A stretch of DNA of 64,000 bases from Bradyrhizobium sp. C9 (lineage in GTDB: Bacteria; Pseudomonadota; Alphaproteobacteria; Rhizobiales; Xanthobacteraceae), in NCBI RefSeq assembly GCF_002532045.1, contig NZ_NWTG01000019.1, forward strand, positions 1 through 64,000. Reading direction: 5' to 3'. This document shows, one piece after another, positions 1-7,157 of the stretch. Positions within the stretch are counted from its first letter, which is position 1. The number at the start of each line of letters is the position of its first letter. The notes under the pieces were generated by a model that saw only the letters and a program-made list of their open reading frames with translations, did no database searches and was not told the DNA's origin. The translations under genes and the position numbers were made by a program.

Positions 1-174
1 ACCCAGGACGTCCGCGACTACGCCGCGACGCTCAACGATCCGACCGGCGTCGGGGCGTCGATGTCAGGCACCATCGAAGACGGCATGGCGACGATGAGCG
101 CCAAGTTCAAGGAGATGGGCGAGAACCTGTATCTCGATGCGGACAAGGTGAAGGAGAGCAATCGGGTGTTGTGA
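1..174 (+). CDS. thiC: Phosphomethylpyrimidine synthase ThiC, C-terminal end (partial)
   Basis: Only the last 57 codons are in the window, ending at TGA 172-174. The peptide begins TQDVRDYAATLNDP and continues through GTIEDGMATMSAKFKEMG to YLDAD. This fits the ThiC C-terminus that follows the Fe-S cysteine motif, where family members have a (S/T)QxVRDYAA segment and an M-x-x-M-S-x-x-F stretch. ThiC is a radical-SAM enzyme that converts aminoimidazole ribotide to the hydroxymethylpyrimidine phosphate of thiamine. The catalytic domain and any upstream TPP riboswitch lie outside the window. A 7-bp hairpin (TGAGGGC/GCCCTCA) overlaps the stop codon. Identification is from memory of the family tail, so the assignment is strong but not absolute. 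Confidence 0.88.
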   Translation, partial: TQDVRDYAATLNDPTGVGASMSGTIEDGMATMSAKFKEMGENLYLDADKVKESNRVL

Positions 175-235
175 GGGCTCGCCCTCACCGCAAGTCATGT
201 CCGGGCTTGACCCGGGCATCCATCGAAAGCGCAAA

Positions 236-263
236 GGCCGGGCGAAAGCCCGGCCTCATTTTT
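236..263 (+). terminator. Rho-independent terminator of thiC
   Basis: Perfect 8-bp stem GGCCGGGC / GCCCGGCC with a GAAA tetraloop (236-255), followed by TCATTTTT. It lies 62 nt after the thiC stop and marks the end of the ancestral high-G+C transcription unit before the A+T-richer cassette. Confidence 0.75.
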
Positions 264-476
264 AACGTTCGCCCAATGTGCGCTGGCGCCTGCTGCAGGT
301 CCCAGACGCCCCGTTGGTTTTGGGCGTGCAAGGCCTGTAACGAATCACGGACGGCGCCTCGTTGGACGCGAGCAGCCTGCATACAAACTGTAATCCCGAT
401 AGCGCCAGATCCCGCTTGCATTTCTTCACCCAATCATACAACATATGGTTGTATTTCATCTTTTTGGATAGAATCA
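264..476. other. Non-coding leader of the SEFIR cassette
   Basis: About 210 nt with no convincing gene. Short open frames exist on both strands but resemble nothing known and show no ribosome binding site. Base composition shifts from G+C-rich near 270-420 to A+T-rich from about 420, just before the next start codon. The region probably holds the cassette promoter. Confidence 0.4.
436..454. promoter_or_regulatory. Perfect inverted repeat, putative operator
   Basis: ATACAAC and GTTGTAT form perfect 7-bp arms around ATATG. The repeat ends 22 nt before the ATG of the dCTP-deaminase-like gene, in an A+T-rich stretch where a promoter would sit. It has no G+C-rich stem or T-run, so it is not a terminator; a dimeric repressor site is the simplest reading. 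No regulator gene is adjacent. Confidence 0.45.
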
Positions 477-1049
477 ATGTTTGGGAACATAATCAACAAT
501 GCTCAGATCAGAAAATTGAGAGACGACAACGAACTAACGATTTCCCCATTTCGCGAGGAGAGGTTGAAGCTAGCGCACTACGCACTGAGCGCAGCGGGAA
601 TCTTGTGGGCAGGCGCGGTGAATGCGAAAGGGAAGCGAGAGCTACAGCCGAAGCACGACTTCGAATCGAACGACAAGTACATTTTTCAACCGAGCGAGTA
701 TGCAATCGTTGAAGTTGAGGAATTCATAAAGTTGCCGGATGGAATTGTCGGCCATTTCCTGCCAAGCTCAGCTCTGATCGAGAGTGGCTTTGGTCTGACG
801 GCAGGTAAGCTGGACCCGAAGTATGGTGAGATTGGCGGCCGCCGGCAGAAATTGATTTTCGGCCTGAAGAATCTACGGAATGAGCCGAACACGTTTTCTG
901 CTACCGAAGGTCTTGCTCATATCTATTTTATCGACCTACGCGGTCTCAATAGCGTTTCGCTCGACTTCTCGAATCCCGAAGTGCAAGACTATCTCCGCCG
1001 ATTTCCTCGCTTCAAGCGGGCTCAGGATGATGGCCCCAACTATGAATAG
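477..1049 (+). CDS. dCTP deaminase/dUTPase-fold protein (putative defence partner)
   Basis: 190 residues from ATG 477. An in-frame extension to 171 would run through the thiC terminator and is rejected. The N-terminus (AQIRKLRDDNELTISPF, about residues 9-25) looks like the start of Dcd proteins. Residues 75-117 match the Dcd core: a strand ending in KLPDGIVGHF, then PSSALIESGFGLTAGKLDPKYG, comparable with the R-S-S and T-A-G-x-I-D-P motifs. Differences from true Dcd are PSS instead of RSS, and LIFGLKN (126-132) where Dcd has its catalytic Glu (VLEF), so deamination is doubtful while nucleotide binding is plausible. It lies 40 nt before the SEFIR gene and shares its A+T-rich composition. Dcd-family proteins are known phage-defence enzymes; a sensing or regulatory role here is inference. 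Confidence 0.7.
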   Translation: MFGNIINNAQIRKLRDDNELTISPFREERLKLAHYALSAAGILWAGAVNAKGKRELQPKHDFESNDKYIFQPSEYAIVEVEEFIKLPDGIVGHFLPSSALIESGFGLTAGKLDPKYGEIGGRRQKLIFGLKNLRNEPNTFSATEGLAHIYFIDLRGLNSVSLDFSNPEVQDYLRRFPRFKRAQDDGPNYE

Positions 1050-1089
1050 CGAATTGTAACAAACAACATATCCAAGCAGAGATCCAAGA

Positions 1090-2346
1090 ATGAGCGCCCC
1101 GAAGGCATTCATCTCATATTCGCATGACTCAGACGCTCACAAGGCATGGGTTTTGCAGCTCGCAAGCGACTTACGCGCCAATGGCATTGATGTTGTTCTC
1201 GACCAGTGGGATTTGGCTCCCGGCCAAGACGTCAGTCTGTTTATGCAAAGAGGGATCACGAACGCTGACCGTGTCCTACTGATCTGTTCGGAGAAATACG
1301 TTGAAAAGGCGGACGGGGGCTCTGGCGGCGTAGGTTACGAGCGATTGATTGTAACTTCAGAGGTCGTTCAATCGATCGATACAATCAAATTCGTTCCGAT
1401 CATCCGCAACAGCACGAAGACGAGAAATGTAACGCCCACTTTTCTCGGTCCGCGGCTCTACTTGGATTTCCGCATCGACGTCGAATACAAGGCACGGCTG
1501 GAGGAGTTGGTAAGAGAAATACACAGGGCTCCAGCCCTAACTAAACCTCCTCTCGGGGTAAGCCCATTTTCAGGAACGCCTGTGAGTGTTCCCGCCACTC
1601 ATGCTGGCGCGACTCGCGACAGCAGCTTCTTGGACAATGAATGGTTTGCTCAGGAAAGTTCGAAAGCTCTGCATGGCATTGCAAAGATTCAACTCACCGG
1701 GCACATGGAGCTTCGATTTGGCCTCCTGAATCCTGTCTCGAAATCTCAAATCGAACTTCTTAATGGCGTGAAGCAATCCGAAATTAGGACCTTCGGTTGG
1801 CCGATCGGAATTACGCTCGAGAATCGAGATGAATATAGACCTCGTCCGTACGGAGACGGAATACGGGCCGAAATATCCGTTGAGGACGGATCGAGCGGTA
1901 GACAATCATATGACTACTGGGCCCTCCGCTCGAATGGAGACTTTTACCTTCTACAGAGTCTCTTTGAAGATAGTCGGCGAGCGGGGGAGATCTTTTTTGA
2001 CACTAGGATCGTGAGAATAACCGAGAGCCTCATGTTTGCTGAACGCCTTTACACTAAACTAGGAGCACCCCCCGAAACACGGATCGCATTCAGAGTAACT
2101 CATGGGGGCCTTGGCGGCCGAACACTCACGAGTGCGTCGCCCAACCGGAGTGTGTTTCCACGCCCCTCGACCGAAAATCTTTCGTCGTCAGAATTCGTCG
2201 GCGTGCTGGCTAATCTTCATAAATCGAGGGTCGATGACGTGCGAAAGATTCTAGAACCAATGTTCATGCTCTTTGATTTTATGCAGTTTACTGATGAAGT
2301 GTATGAAGACATCGTGCGTAGCTTCGAGGACGGTCGAATTCGCTAG
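1090..2346 (+). CDS. SEFIR/TIR-domain protein with unassigned C-terminal domain
   Basis: 418 residues. Residues 5-147 form a SEFIR-type TIR domain: KAFISYSHDSDAHKAWV (5-21), DVVLDQWDLAPGQD (34-47), ADRVLLICSEKYVEKA (59-74) and GVGYERLIVTSEV (80-92), with E84 and E91 as candidate catalytic acids. Prokaryotic TIR and SEFIR domains often cleave NAD+ to kill infected cells. A linker (about 150-180) leads to a 240-residue domain with the landmarks FGWPIGITLENR (235-246), YDYWALRSNGDFYLLQ (274-289), FFDTRI (302-307) and THGGLGGR (337-344). I recall similar segments in other bacterial proteins but cannot name the family. There is no membrane segment or signal peptide. Composition and codon use are A+T-richer than in the flanking genes, suggesting transfer. 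Pairing with the Dcd-like gene suggests a two-component defence module. Confidence 0.8.
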   Translation: MSAPKAFISYSHDSDAHKAWVLQLASDLRANGIDVVLDQWDLAPGQDVSLFMQRGITNADRVLLICSEKYVEKADGGSGGVGYERLIVTSEVVQSIDTIKFVPIIRNSTKTRNVTPTFLGPRLYLDFRIDVEYKARLEELVREIHRAPALTKPPLGVSPFSGTPVSVPATHAGATRDSSFLDNEWFAQESSKALHGIAKIQLTGHMELRFGLLNPVSKSQIELLNGVKQSEIRTFGWPIGITLENRDEYRPRPYGDGIRAEISVEDGSSGRQSYDYWALRSNGDFYLLQSLFEDSRRAGEIFFDTRIVRITESLMFAERLYTKLGAPPETRIAFRVTHGGLGGRTLTSASPNRSVFPRPSTENLSSSEFVGVLANLHKSRVDDVRKILEPMFMLFDFMQFTDEVYEDIVRSFEDGRIR

Positions 2347-2417
2347 CTCGCACGGCCGTAAGTTCGAGCAGTGGACCAGCGAAGCGACATTGGAGCAGGG
2401 CCGTCTCCGGTAAGCGT

Positions 2418-4085
2418 CTACACCGAGGCACCTACAGCCACTTGCGCTTCACCGCCCGCCGCCGCCCCAAACTCGATCTCCCGATACCCTTCCGCCGCAA
2501 CCCCGTTGATGATGCCCAGGAACTTCGGCGTGCCGCCGTTGTAGACGAAGTAGCGCACAGTGCCCTCCTCGTGGCCGGGGACGTTGGAGTTGTAGCCGGT
2601 GAACCAGCCCTTGGCTTTGCGCATCAGCATGATCTCGTACATTTTCGCGACGTGCGCGGTCCAGCGCTCCTGTGCTTCCAAGGTGGCGTCGGCGCGGGTC
2701 AGTCCGCGGTCCCACATGTATTGCAGCAGATTGGTGCACCAGTTGACGCCGTTCTCGATGCCGCGCGGAAAGTTGGTCGAGGCTGACGCGCTTTGCGGAC
2801 CCGTAGGCATCAAGAGGTTCGGGAAGCCGTGGACCATCATGCCGAGGAAGGTGGACGGCGCCAGCTTCCATTTGTCGGCGAGCTTTTCGCCGCCGAGACC
2901 GGTGATGTCGATCAAATCGTAGGCGCCGGTGATGGCGTCGAAGCCGGTGGCGTAGACGATGATGTCGAACTCGTAGTCGCGCGCCGTGGTGCGCAGGCCG
3001 GTCTCGGTGACACGCACCAGCGGCGTCTCGCTGAGGTCGACGAGATGCACATTGTCGCGATTGTAGGCTTCGAAATACCTCGTCTCCAGCGGCAGGCGCT
3101 GCACGCCGAAGCCGTGGTCTTTCGGGATCAGCTTCTCGGCGACCTTGGGATCATTGACGCGGCGGCGGATGCGATCGGCGATGTATTCCGACAGCTCCGC
3201 ATTGGCGGCTTCATCCATGAAGATCTCGCGGAAGTTCGCGAGCCAGATGCCGAAGCCGGGCTCGTCGTAGAGCTTGTCCCACAGCGCAAGCCGCTCCTCG
3301 CGGCTCACCTCGTAGAAGCCGCGCTTGTCGGGGCCATGGACAAAGCTGCCCGGCGTCAGCGCGCAGGCGGCGAAGATCTCGTCATAGCGCGCGCGGATGT
3401 CGGCCATCTCTGCTTCCGAGATCGCGCTGTTGTTGAGCGGCGCGCTCCAGTTCGGCCGGCGCTGGAACACGGTGAGCTCGCCGACCTTGTCGGCGATCTC
3501 GCCGATCACCTGGATGCCTGTCGCGCCGGTGCCGATCACGGCGACCTTCTTGCCCTTGAGGTCGACCGGCTCGTGCGGCCAATAGTAAGTGTGGAAAGAA
3601 AGTCCCTTGAAGTCCTCAATGCCGGGCACGCGCGGCATGGTCGGTGCCGAGAGCAGGCCAATCCCAAGCACCACGAAGCGACAGGTCAGCTCGCGGCCGT
3701 CACCGAGCTTCAATTGCCAGAGGTCGCGCGCTTCGTCGAAGCGCATGGCCTCGACCTTGCAATTGAATTGCATGTACTTGCGCAGGTCGAACTTGTCGGC
3801 GACGTAGTTGAGGTAGCGCAAATTTTCCGGCTGGCCGGAGAAGCGCTCCTTCCAGTGCCACTCGTCGAGCAGCTCGCGCGAGAACGAGAAGCCGTAGGTG
3901 TAACTCTCCGAGTCGAAACGGCAGCCGGGATAGCGGTTCCAGTACCAGGTGCCGCCGAGATCGGGCGCGGCTTCCAGCACGGTGGCCTCAACGCCGAGAT
4001 CGGCGAGCCGCTTGATCTGGTAGATGCCGGCGACGCCGGCGCCGACCACGATCACCTCGAAATGGGTTTTCGGCTCTCCCGTCAT
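2418..4085 (-). CDS. Flavin-containing Baeyer-Villiger-type monooxygenase
   Basis: 555 residues, the usual length of cyclohexanone-monooxygenase-like enzymes. It has an N-terminal FAD Rossmann motif GAGVAG (15-20), then DLGGTWYWNRYPG. The Baeyer-Villiger fingerprint F-x-G-x3-H-x3-W-P is FKGLSFHTYYWP at 159-170, and the NADPH Rossmann motif is GTGATG at 185-190. Such enzymes insert one O2 atom into ketones with NADPH and FAD to give esters or lactones; the substrate cannot be told from sequence. The gene stands alone, converges with the SEFIR gene, and its start at 4085 is 157 nt from the divergent small gene. No signal peptide is seen, so it is cytosolic. Confidence 0.88.
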   Translation of the reverse strand: MTGEPKTHFEVIVVGAGVAGIYQIKRLADLGVEATVLEAAPDLGGTWYWNRYPGCRFDSESYTYGFSFSRELLDEWHWKERFSGQPENLRYLNYVADKFDLRKYMQFNCKVEAMRFDEARDLWQLKLGDGRELTCRFVVLGIGLLSAPTMPRVPGIEDFKGLSFHTYYWPHEPVDLKGKKVAVIGTGATGIQVIGEIADKVGELTVFQRRPNWSAPLNNSAISEAEMADIRARYDEIFAACALTPGSFVHGPDKRGFYEVSREERLALWDKLYDEPGFGIWLANFREIFMDEAANAELSEYIADRIRRRVNDPKVAEKLIPKDHGFGVQRLPLETRYFEAYNRDNVHLVDLSETPLVRVTETGLRTTARDYEFDIIVYATGFDAITGAYDLIDITGLGGEKLADKWKLAPSTFLGMMVHGFPNLLMPTGPQSASASTNFPRGIENGVNWCTNLLQYMWDRGLTRADATLEAQERWTAHVAKMYEIMLMRKAKGWFTGYNSNVPGHEEGTVRYFVYNGGTPKFLGIINGVAAEGYREIEFGAAAGGEAQVAVGASV

Positions 4086-4242
4086 TCCTAGCTCCCGAAA
4101 TTCTTCTTGATCTGTTGGGCCGGATTACAGACCGTTTTGCCGGTTCAGGCAACCGCGCCGCGGCGCGCGCGACTTGCGTTGAGGCGCTGTCTACACCACA
4201 TCGATCCCAGCATTTCAACGCGCAGAAATCCGGGCCAGCGAC

Positions 4243-4638
4243 ATGGACGACAATCTCACCGGCGTCTGGGACGGCAGCTACCTGCAGCCGAGCGGCATGG
4301 TCACGTTCCTGGCGACATTGATCGACGCCGGCGGCGCGCTCGGCGGCAGCGTGACCGAACCCTGCGTCGCGCCCGGCTGCCCGATCGGCACCCACAATGC
4401 TTCGCTCTCCGGACACCGATCAGGCAGCGCGGTGACGTTCGTCAAGCGCTACGAGCCATCGGGCTACGGCTATGACACCGTCCACTACGAAGGCGCGGTC
4501 AATTCCGACGCGACCGAGATCGACGGCCGCTGGAGCATCCGCGGCACGGCCTTCTCGGGACGGTTCCTGATGGTGCGGGCGACGGGGCCGGCGCAGGCGG
4601 CGACGACCGAAGACGAGATCAAGCAGCCGGTGCGCTAG
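4243..4638 (+). CDS. Hypothetical protein, 131 aa
   Basis: Not recognised. The protein starts MDDNLTGVWDGSY and alternates Gly-rich turns with short hydrophobic strands (WDGSYLQP, GGALGGSVTE, IDGRWSIRGTAFSGRF). This pattern fits a small antiparallel beta-barrel, like lipocalin-type domains in which a GxWxGxY motif opens the first strand. Two cysteines (CVAPGC) are close together. There is no signal peptide. The start is weakly supported because no clear Shine-Dalgarno precedes ATG 4243. It converges with the HD-domain gene across a dispersed repeat. Confidence 0.6.
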   Translation: MDDNLTGVWDGSYLQPSGMVTFLATLIDAGGALGGSVTEPCVAPGCPIGTHNASLSGHRSGSAVTFVKRYEPSGYGYDTVHYEGAVNSDATEIDGRWSIRGTAFSGRFLMVRATGPAQAATTEDEIKQPVR

Positions 4639-4710
4639 CGCCTGATGAGATCAGGGGGGACTCGAGCCGCGACCTCGCCCGCTTGCGGCAGGGCAATCGC
4701 ACTTCGGAAT

Positions 4711-4812
4711 AATAGAATTATGCCGCTGATTTGCCCGACATGTCAAGTGGCCGTGTCGGATGCCGGCGCGCCGCCGGCTACTGTGCATGGGGTTGTTTTC
4801 GATATTTTGGCA
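4711..4812. repeat. Dispersed intergenic repeat
   Basis: Non-coding stretch between convergent genes containing TTTGCCCGACATGTCAAG, a GCCGGCGCGCCGCCGGC palindrome and TGCATGGGGTTGTTTTCGA. From general familiarity, near-identical stretches recur between genes in Bradyrhizobium genomes; only one copy is present in this window, so this rests on memory. Confidence 0.45.
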
Positions 4813-4843
4813 ATGCGCCCCTGCGGGGAGCCATATGCGGCGC

Positions 4844-5389
4844 TCAGCCCAGCGCCGCGATCTCGCGCGCGAGATTGTCGCGGGCGCGGCGGTCATAGCT
4901 CGCGGCGAAGGCAGCATCGGGGAAGATCACCTCGCGCGCGGCGAAGTGGCGAAGCACCTTGGCGCGGCCGGCGCGATAGTCGGCATCGGCGACATGGATG
5001 AACTCCTGCCGGATCGCCGCGGCATAGGCATCGTAGCGCGCGGGCTCGGCGCCGAGGATGCTGAGGTCGATCGAGATCAGGATCGCGCCGAGGCGATCAC
5101 TGGCCTCAACGTCGTGCGTCTTCGTCAGGCGGATCAGGCGGCCGACCTCGTGGCGGACATCGGCACGCACATTTTGCTCGGCGAGCTGCGCGCTGCGCTC
5201 CTCATTGTCCGGCCGGGTCGGATCGTAGACGACATCGTGCCACCAGATCGCTTCCGACAGGATCTCGCGCTCGGCCACCGTGAGACCGTCGACGCGCGCG
5301 AGCGCCGCGAGGCAGTCCTCGATATGCGCGAGGTTGTGATAGAGGCGGCCGGGCGCCGTGTAGGCGGCAACCAATTCTTCGCGGGTCAT
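4844..5389 (-). CDS. HD-domain protein (putative metal-dependent phosphohydrolase)
   Basis: 181 residues. It carries YHNLAHIED (17-25) and AIWWHDVVYDP (47-57), giving H18, H22 and H51-D52 as the metal-binding His and His-Asp pairs of the HD superfamily. The group, often annotated as N-methyl-D-aspartate-receptor-subunit-like or predicted HD hydrolase, has no assigned substrate. Nucleotides are common substrates of HD proteins. It is divergent from mug with 78 nt between the starts, so the two may share a control region. No transmembrane segment is seen. Confidence 0.8.
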   Translation of the reverse strand: MTREELVAAYTAPGRLYHNLAHIEDCLAALARVDGLTVAEREILSEAIWWHDVVYDPTRPDNEERSAQLAEQNVRADVRHEVGRLIRLTKTHDVEASDRLGAILISIDLSILGAEPARYDAYAAAIRQEFIHVADADYRAGRAKVLRHFAAREVIFPDAAFAASYDRRARDNLAREIAALG

Positions 5390-5467
5390 CGCCGAGGTAT
5401 ATGACGGGCGCGGCGGAAATGGTAGCGGTCGGGTCCGTCACACCGGCGGCCTTCCACGATCTCGCAA

Positions 5468-5983
5468 ATGCCCGACAGCGACACTCACCGCCTCCCCGAC
5501 CAGCTCCGCGCCGATCTGCGCCTGGTGTTCGTCGGCACCGCGGCCAGCACGCGCTCGGCCGCGGTCGGGCATTACTACGCGCATCCCGGCAACCGGTTCT
5601 GGCGCGCGCTGCATGAGGCCGGCATCACGCCGCGACGCTATCGGCCCGACGAGTTCGCGGCATTGCTCGAACTCGGCATCGGCTTCACCGATCTCTCCAA
5701 GACCGGCGCCGGGATGGATCATGAGATCGCGCGGGGCTCGTTCGATGTCGCGGGCTTCAGGACGAAGATCGAGACATATCGACCAAAGACCATCGCCTTC
5801 ACCAGCAGGAAGGCGGCGAGCCTGTTTTACGGCAAGCCGACCAGCGTGCTTGCGCTCGGCCGGCAGCCACACATGAGCGGCTTTCCCGATGTATTCGTAT
5901 TGCCGTCGCCGTCGGGTGCGGCGTCCGGGCACTGGACGTTGCAGCCGTGGCGTGAGCTGGCGCAGTGGATCGCACAATCGTAG
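5468..5983 (+). CDS. mug: G/U mismatch-specific uracil-DNA glycosylase
   Basis: 171 residues, the usual Mug length. The first active-site loop region is VFVGTAASTRSA (20-31) with YYAHPGNRFW (36-45). The second, DNA-intercalating region is VLPSPSGAASGHW (144-156), corresponding to the NPSG motif of Mug/TDG enzymes. The enzyme removes uracil or ethenocytosine from mismatches with G in base excision repair. The motif G-T-A where E. coli Mug has G-I-N-P suggests a variant catalytic loop seen in many alphaproteobacterial members. It is a single gene; a dispersed hairpin overlaps its stop codon. Confidence 0.88.
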   Translation: MPDSDTHRLPDQLRADLRLVFVGTAASTRSAAVGHYYAHPGNRFWRALHEAGITPRRYRPDEFAALLELGIGFTDLSKTGAGMDHEIARGSFDVAGFRTKIETYRPKTIAFTSRKAASLFYGKPTSVLALGRQPHMSGFPDVFVLPSPSGAASGHWTLQPWRELAQWIAQS

Positions 5984-6066
5984 GCCGGGTAGCGCAGCGT
6001 AACCCGCCATCTTCAATCGCGGAGACGAGTCCGGTGGGTTACGCCTTCGGCTAACCCACCCTACGC
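5980..6066. repeat. Palindromic dispersed repeat between convergent genes
   Basis: Left arm GGTAGCGCAGCGTAACCCGCC (within 5986-6006) and right arm containing GGGTTACGCCTTCGGCTAACCC form imperfect inverted copies. The right part folds alone as GGGTTA-N-TAACCC. This family (GTAGGGTGGGTTAGCCGAAGG type) is widespread in alphaproteobacteria. It contains the mug stop codon and ends 10 nt before the next gene's stop, so it may end transcription from both sides. Confidence 0.6.
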
Positions 6067-6076
6067 ACCGCGCCCG

Positions 6077-6511
6077 TTACTCCTTCAACGTGATCGCAAG
6101 CCCGCTGAGATCGACATTGGCCATCAGCCCGATCTGCTTGCCGCTCAGTTCGAGCACCGCGCCATTCTGATTGGTCAAGAGGATGCCGCGCACGCCGGCG
6201 CCGAGCGCAACGCCCATGCCCGCTGCGGCGTAGACGCCGGCGATATCCTGGGCGCGGCGGATGTTGCGCACCCGCCCCTGCAACGTGGTCTGGGAGCCGC
6301 CGAACACGAGGCCGTAATCCAGTCCGCCCGCCGTGAGCCCATAGGTCTGGCCGTGGAAGGTCAGCACGCCCTTGCCGGCGGAGCCGCCGAAGATCCAGCC
6401 GCCCTTGAAGATGACGAGCGTCACCGCGCCCTCGTCGGCCAGCGCGGCGGACGATCCGGTGAGCAGCGCCAGCGCGAACAGCACGGCGCGGGCGGCGGAT
6501 GACAATCTCAT
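6077..6511 (-). CDS. Hypothetical exported protein, 144 aa
   Basis: The start is ATG at 6511, preceded by a GGAG on the minus strand; the 26-codon upstream extension has no hydrophobic pattern. The first 25 residues (MRLSSAARAVLFALALLTGSS, then ALADE) form a classic Sec signal peptide with an AxA-type cleavage site. The mature part is Gly-rich beta sequence: VTLVIFKGGWIFGGSAGKG, YGLTAGGLDYGLVFGGS, MGVALGAGVRGILLTN and a final LMANVDLSGLAITL. It somewhat resembles periplasmic DUF1134/EipA-like domains, but I would not assign that. Probably periplasmic, function unknown. Confidence 0.65.
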   Translation of the reverse strand: MRLSSAARAVLFALALLTGSSAALADEGAVTLVIFKGGWIFGGSAGKGVLTFHGQTYGLTAGGLDYGLVFGGSQTTLQGRVRNIRRAQDIAGVYAAAGMGVALGAGVRGILLTNQNGAVLELSGKQIGLMANVDLSGLAITLKE

Positions 6512-6717
6512 GGGGGTTCTCCGGACGAAGTGAAGCGAATCGCGGCAATCCAACCGAGCGACGGCACGTTCAAAATGCCGGCAAAACACGCGGGATTGCG
6601 CTTGTTCCTGTTATTGCGGAGTCTATCATCGCCCATGCAGCCACGCGACCATTGGCGCATGCGCGGCCACCGCTTTGCGCGATCGCTGAGGAGTTTGCGC
6701 AACAGGGATCCGCACCG

Positions 6718-7155
6718 ATGCACGATTTCACCCCAGTTTCCGGCCTTCTCGGCGGCGCGCTGATCGGCCTCGCCGCGGCGCTGCTGATGCTGCTGACGGG
6801 GCGGATAGCCGGCGTCACCGGCATCGTCGGCGGCCTGCTCCAGCCCGATACCACCGACCGCAGCGCCGATCGTTCCTGGAGCATCGCGTTCATCGCGGGA
6901 CTGATCGCGGCGCCCCTGATTGCGGCGCTATTCGGCGCGCCGCTGCCGCGGCCGGCGATGAATGCGAGCCTCGTGGTGATCGCGATCGCGGGCCTTCTGG
7001 TCGGATTCGGCACAAGGATGGGCAACGGCTGTACCTCGGGCCACGGCGTCTGCGGCTTCGCACGGCTGTCCGGCCGCTCGATCGTGGCGACGTTCATCTT
7101 CATGACGGCGGCGATTGCGACGGTTGCCATCGTCAGGCACGGGATCGGAGGCTAG
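6718..7155 (+). CDS. YeeE/YedE family transporter, first half
   Basis: 145 residues from ATG 6718 (HDFTPVSGLLGGALIGL); the longer frame from 6499 lacks a membrane or signal pattern before this point. It has four to five hydrophobic helices and the family signature GNGCTSGHGVCG (102-113) with the conserved cysteine pair. YeeE/YedE proteins import thiosulfate or related sulfur compounds through cysteine-lined half channels. Here the family fold is split in two genes: this half ends at 7155 and the second half begins at 7158. Confidence 0.88.
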   Translation: MHDFTPVSGLLGGALIGLAAALLMLLTGRIAGVTGIVGGLLQPDTTDRSADRSWSIAFIAGLIAAPLIAALFGAPLPRPAMNASLVVIAIAGLLVGFGTRMGNGCTSGHGVCGFARLSGRSIVATFIFMTAAIATVAIVRHGIGG

Positions 7156-7157
7156 CC

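Noticed and set aside
185..433. 82-aa minus-strand frame ending MDARVKPGHDLR
   Set aside because: The C-terminal part is the translation of a common GCCCGGGCATCCA-type intergenic repeat, not a gene.
171..476. N-terminal extension of the dCTP-deaminase-like protein to 292 aa
   Set aside because: It would overlap the thiC stop and run through the terminator and a palindrome; the Dcd fold begins at the ATG at 477.
2342..2413. Open stretch reading KFEQWTSEATLEQGRLR before TAA after the SEFIR gene
   Set aside because: Looks like the tail of a lost gene but is only about 20 codons with no start; could be chance in G+C-rich DNA.
2793..4091. 432-aa plus-strand open frame opposite the monooxygenase gene
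   Set aside because: Antisense shadow, composition typical of third-position bias; no motif.
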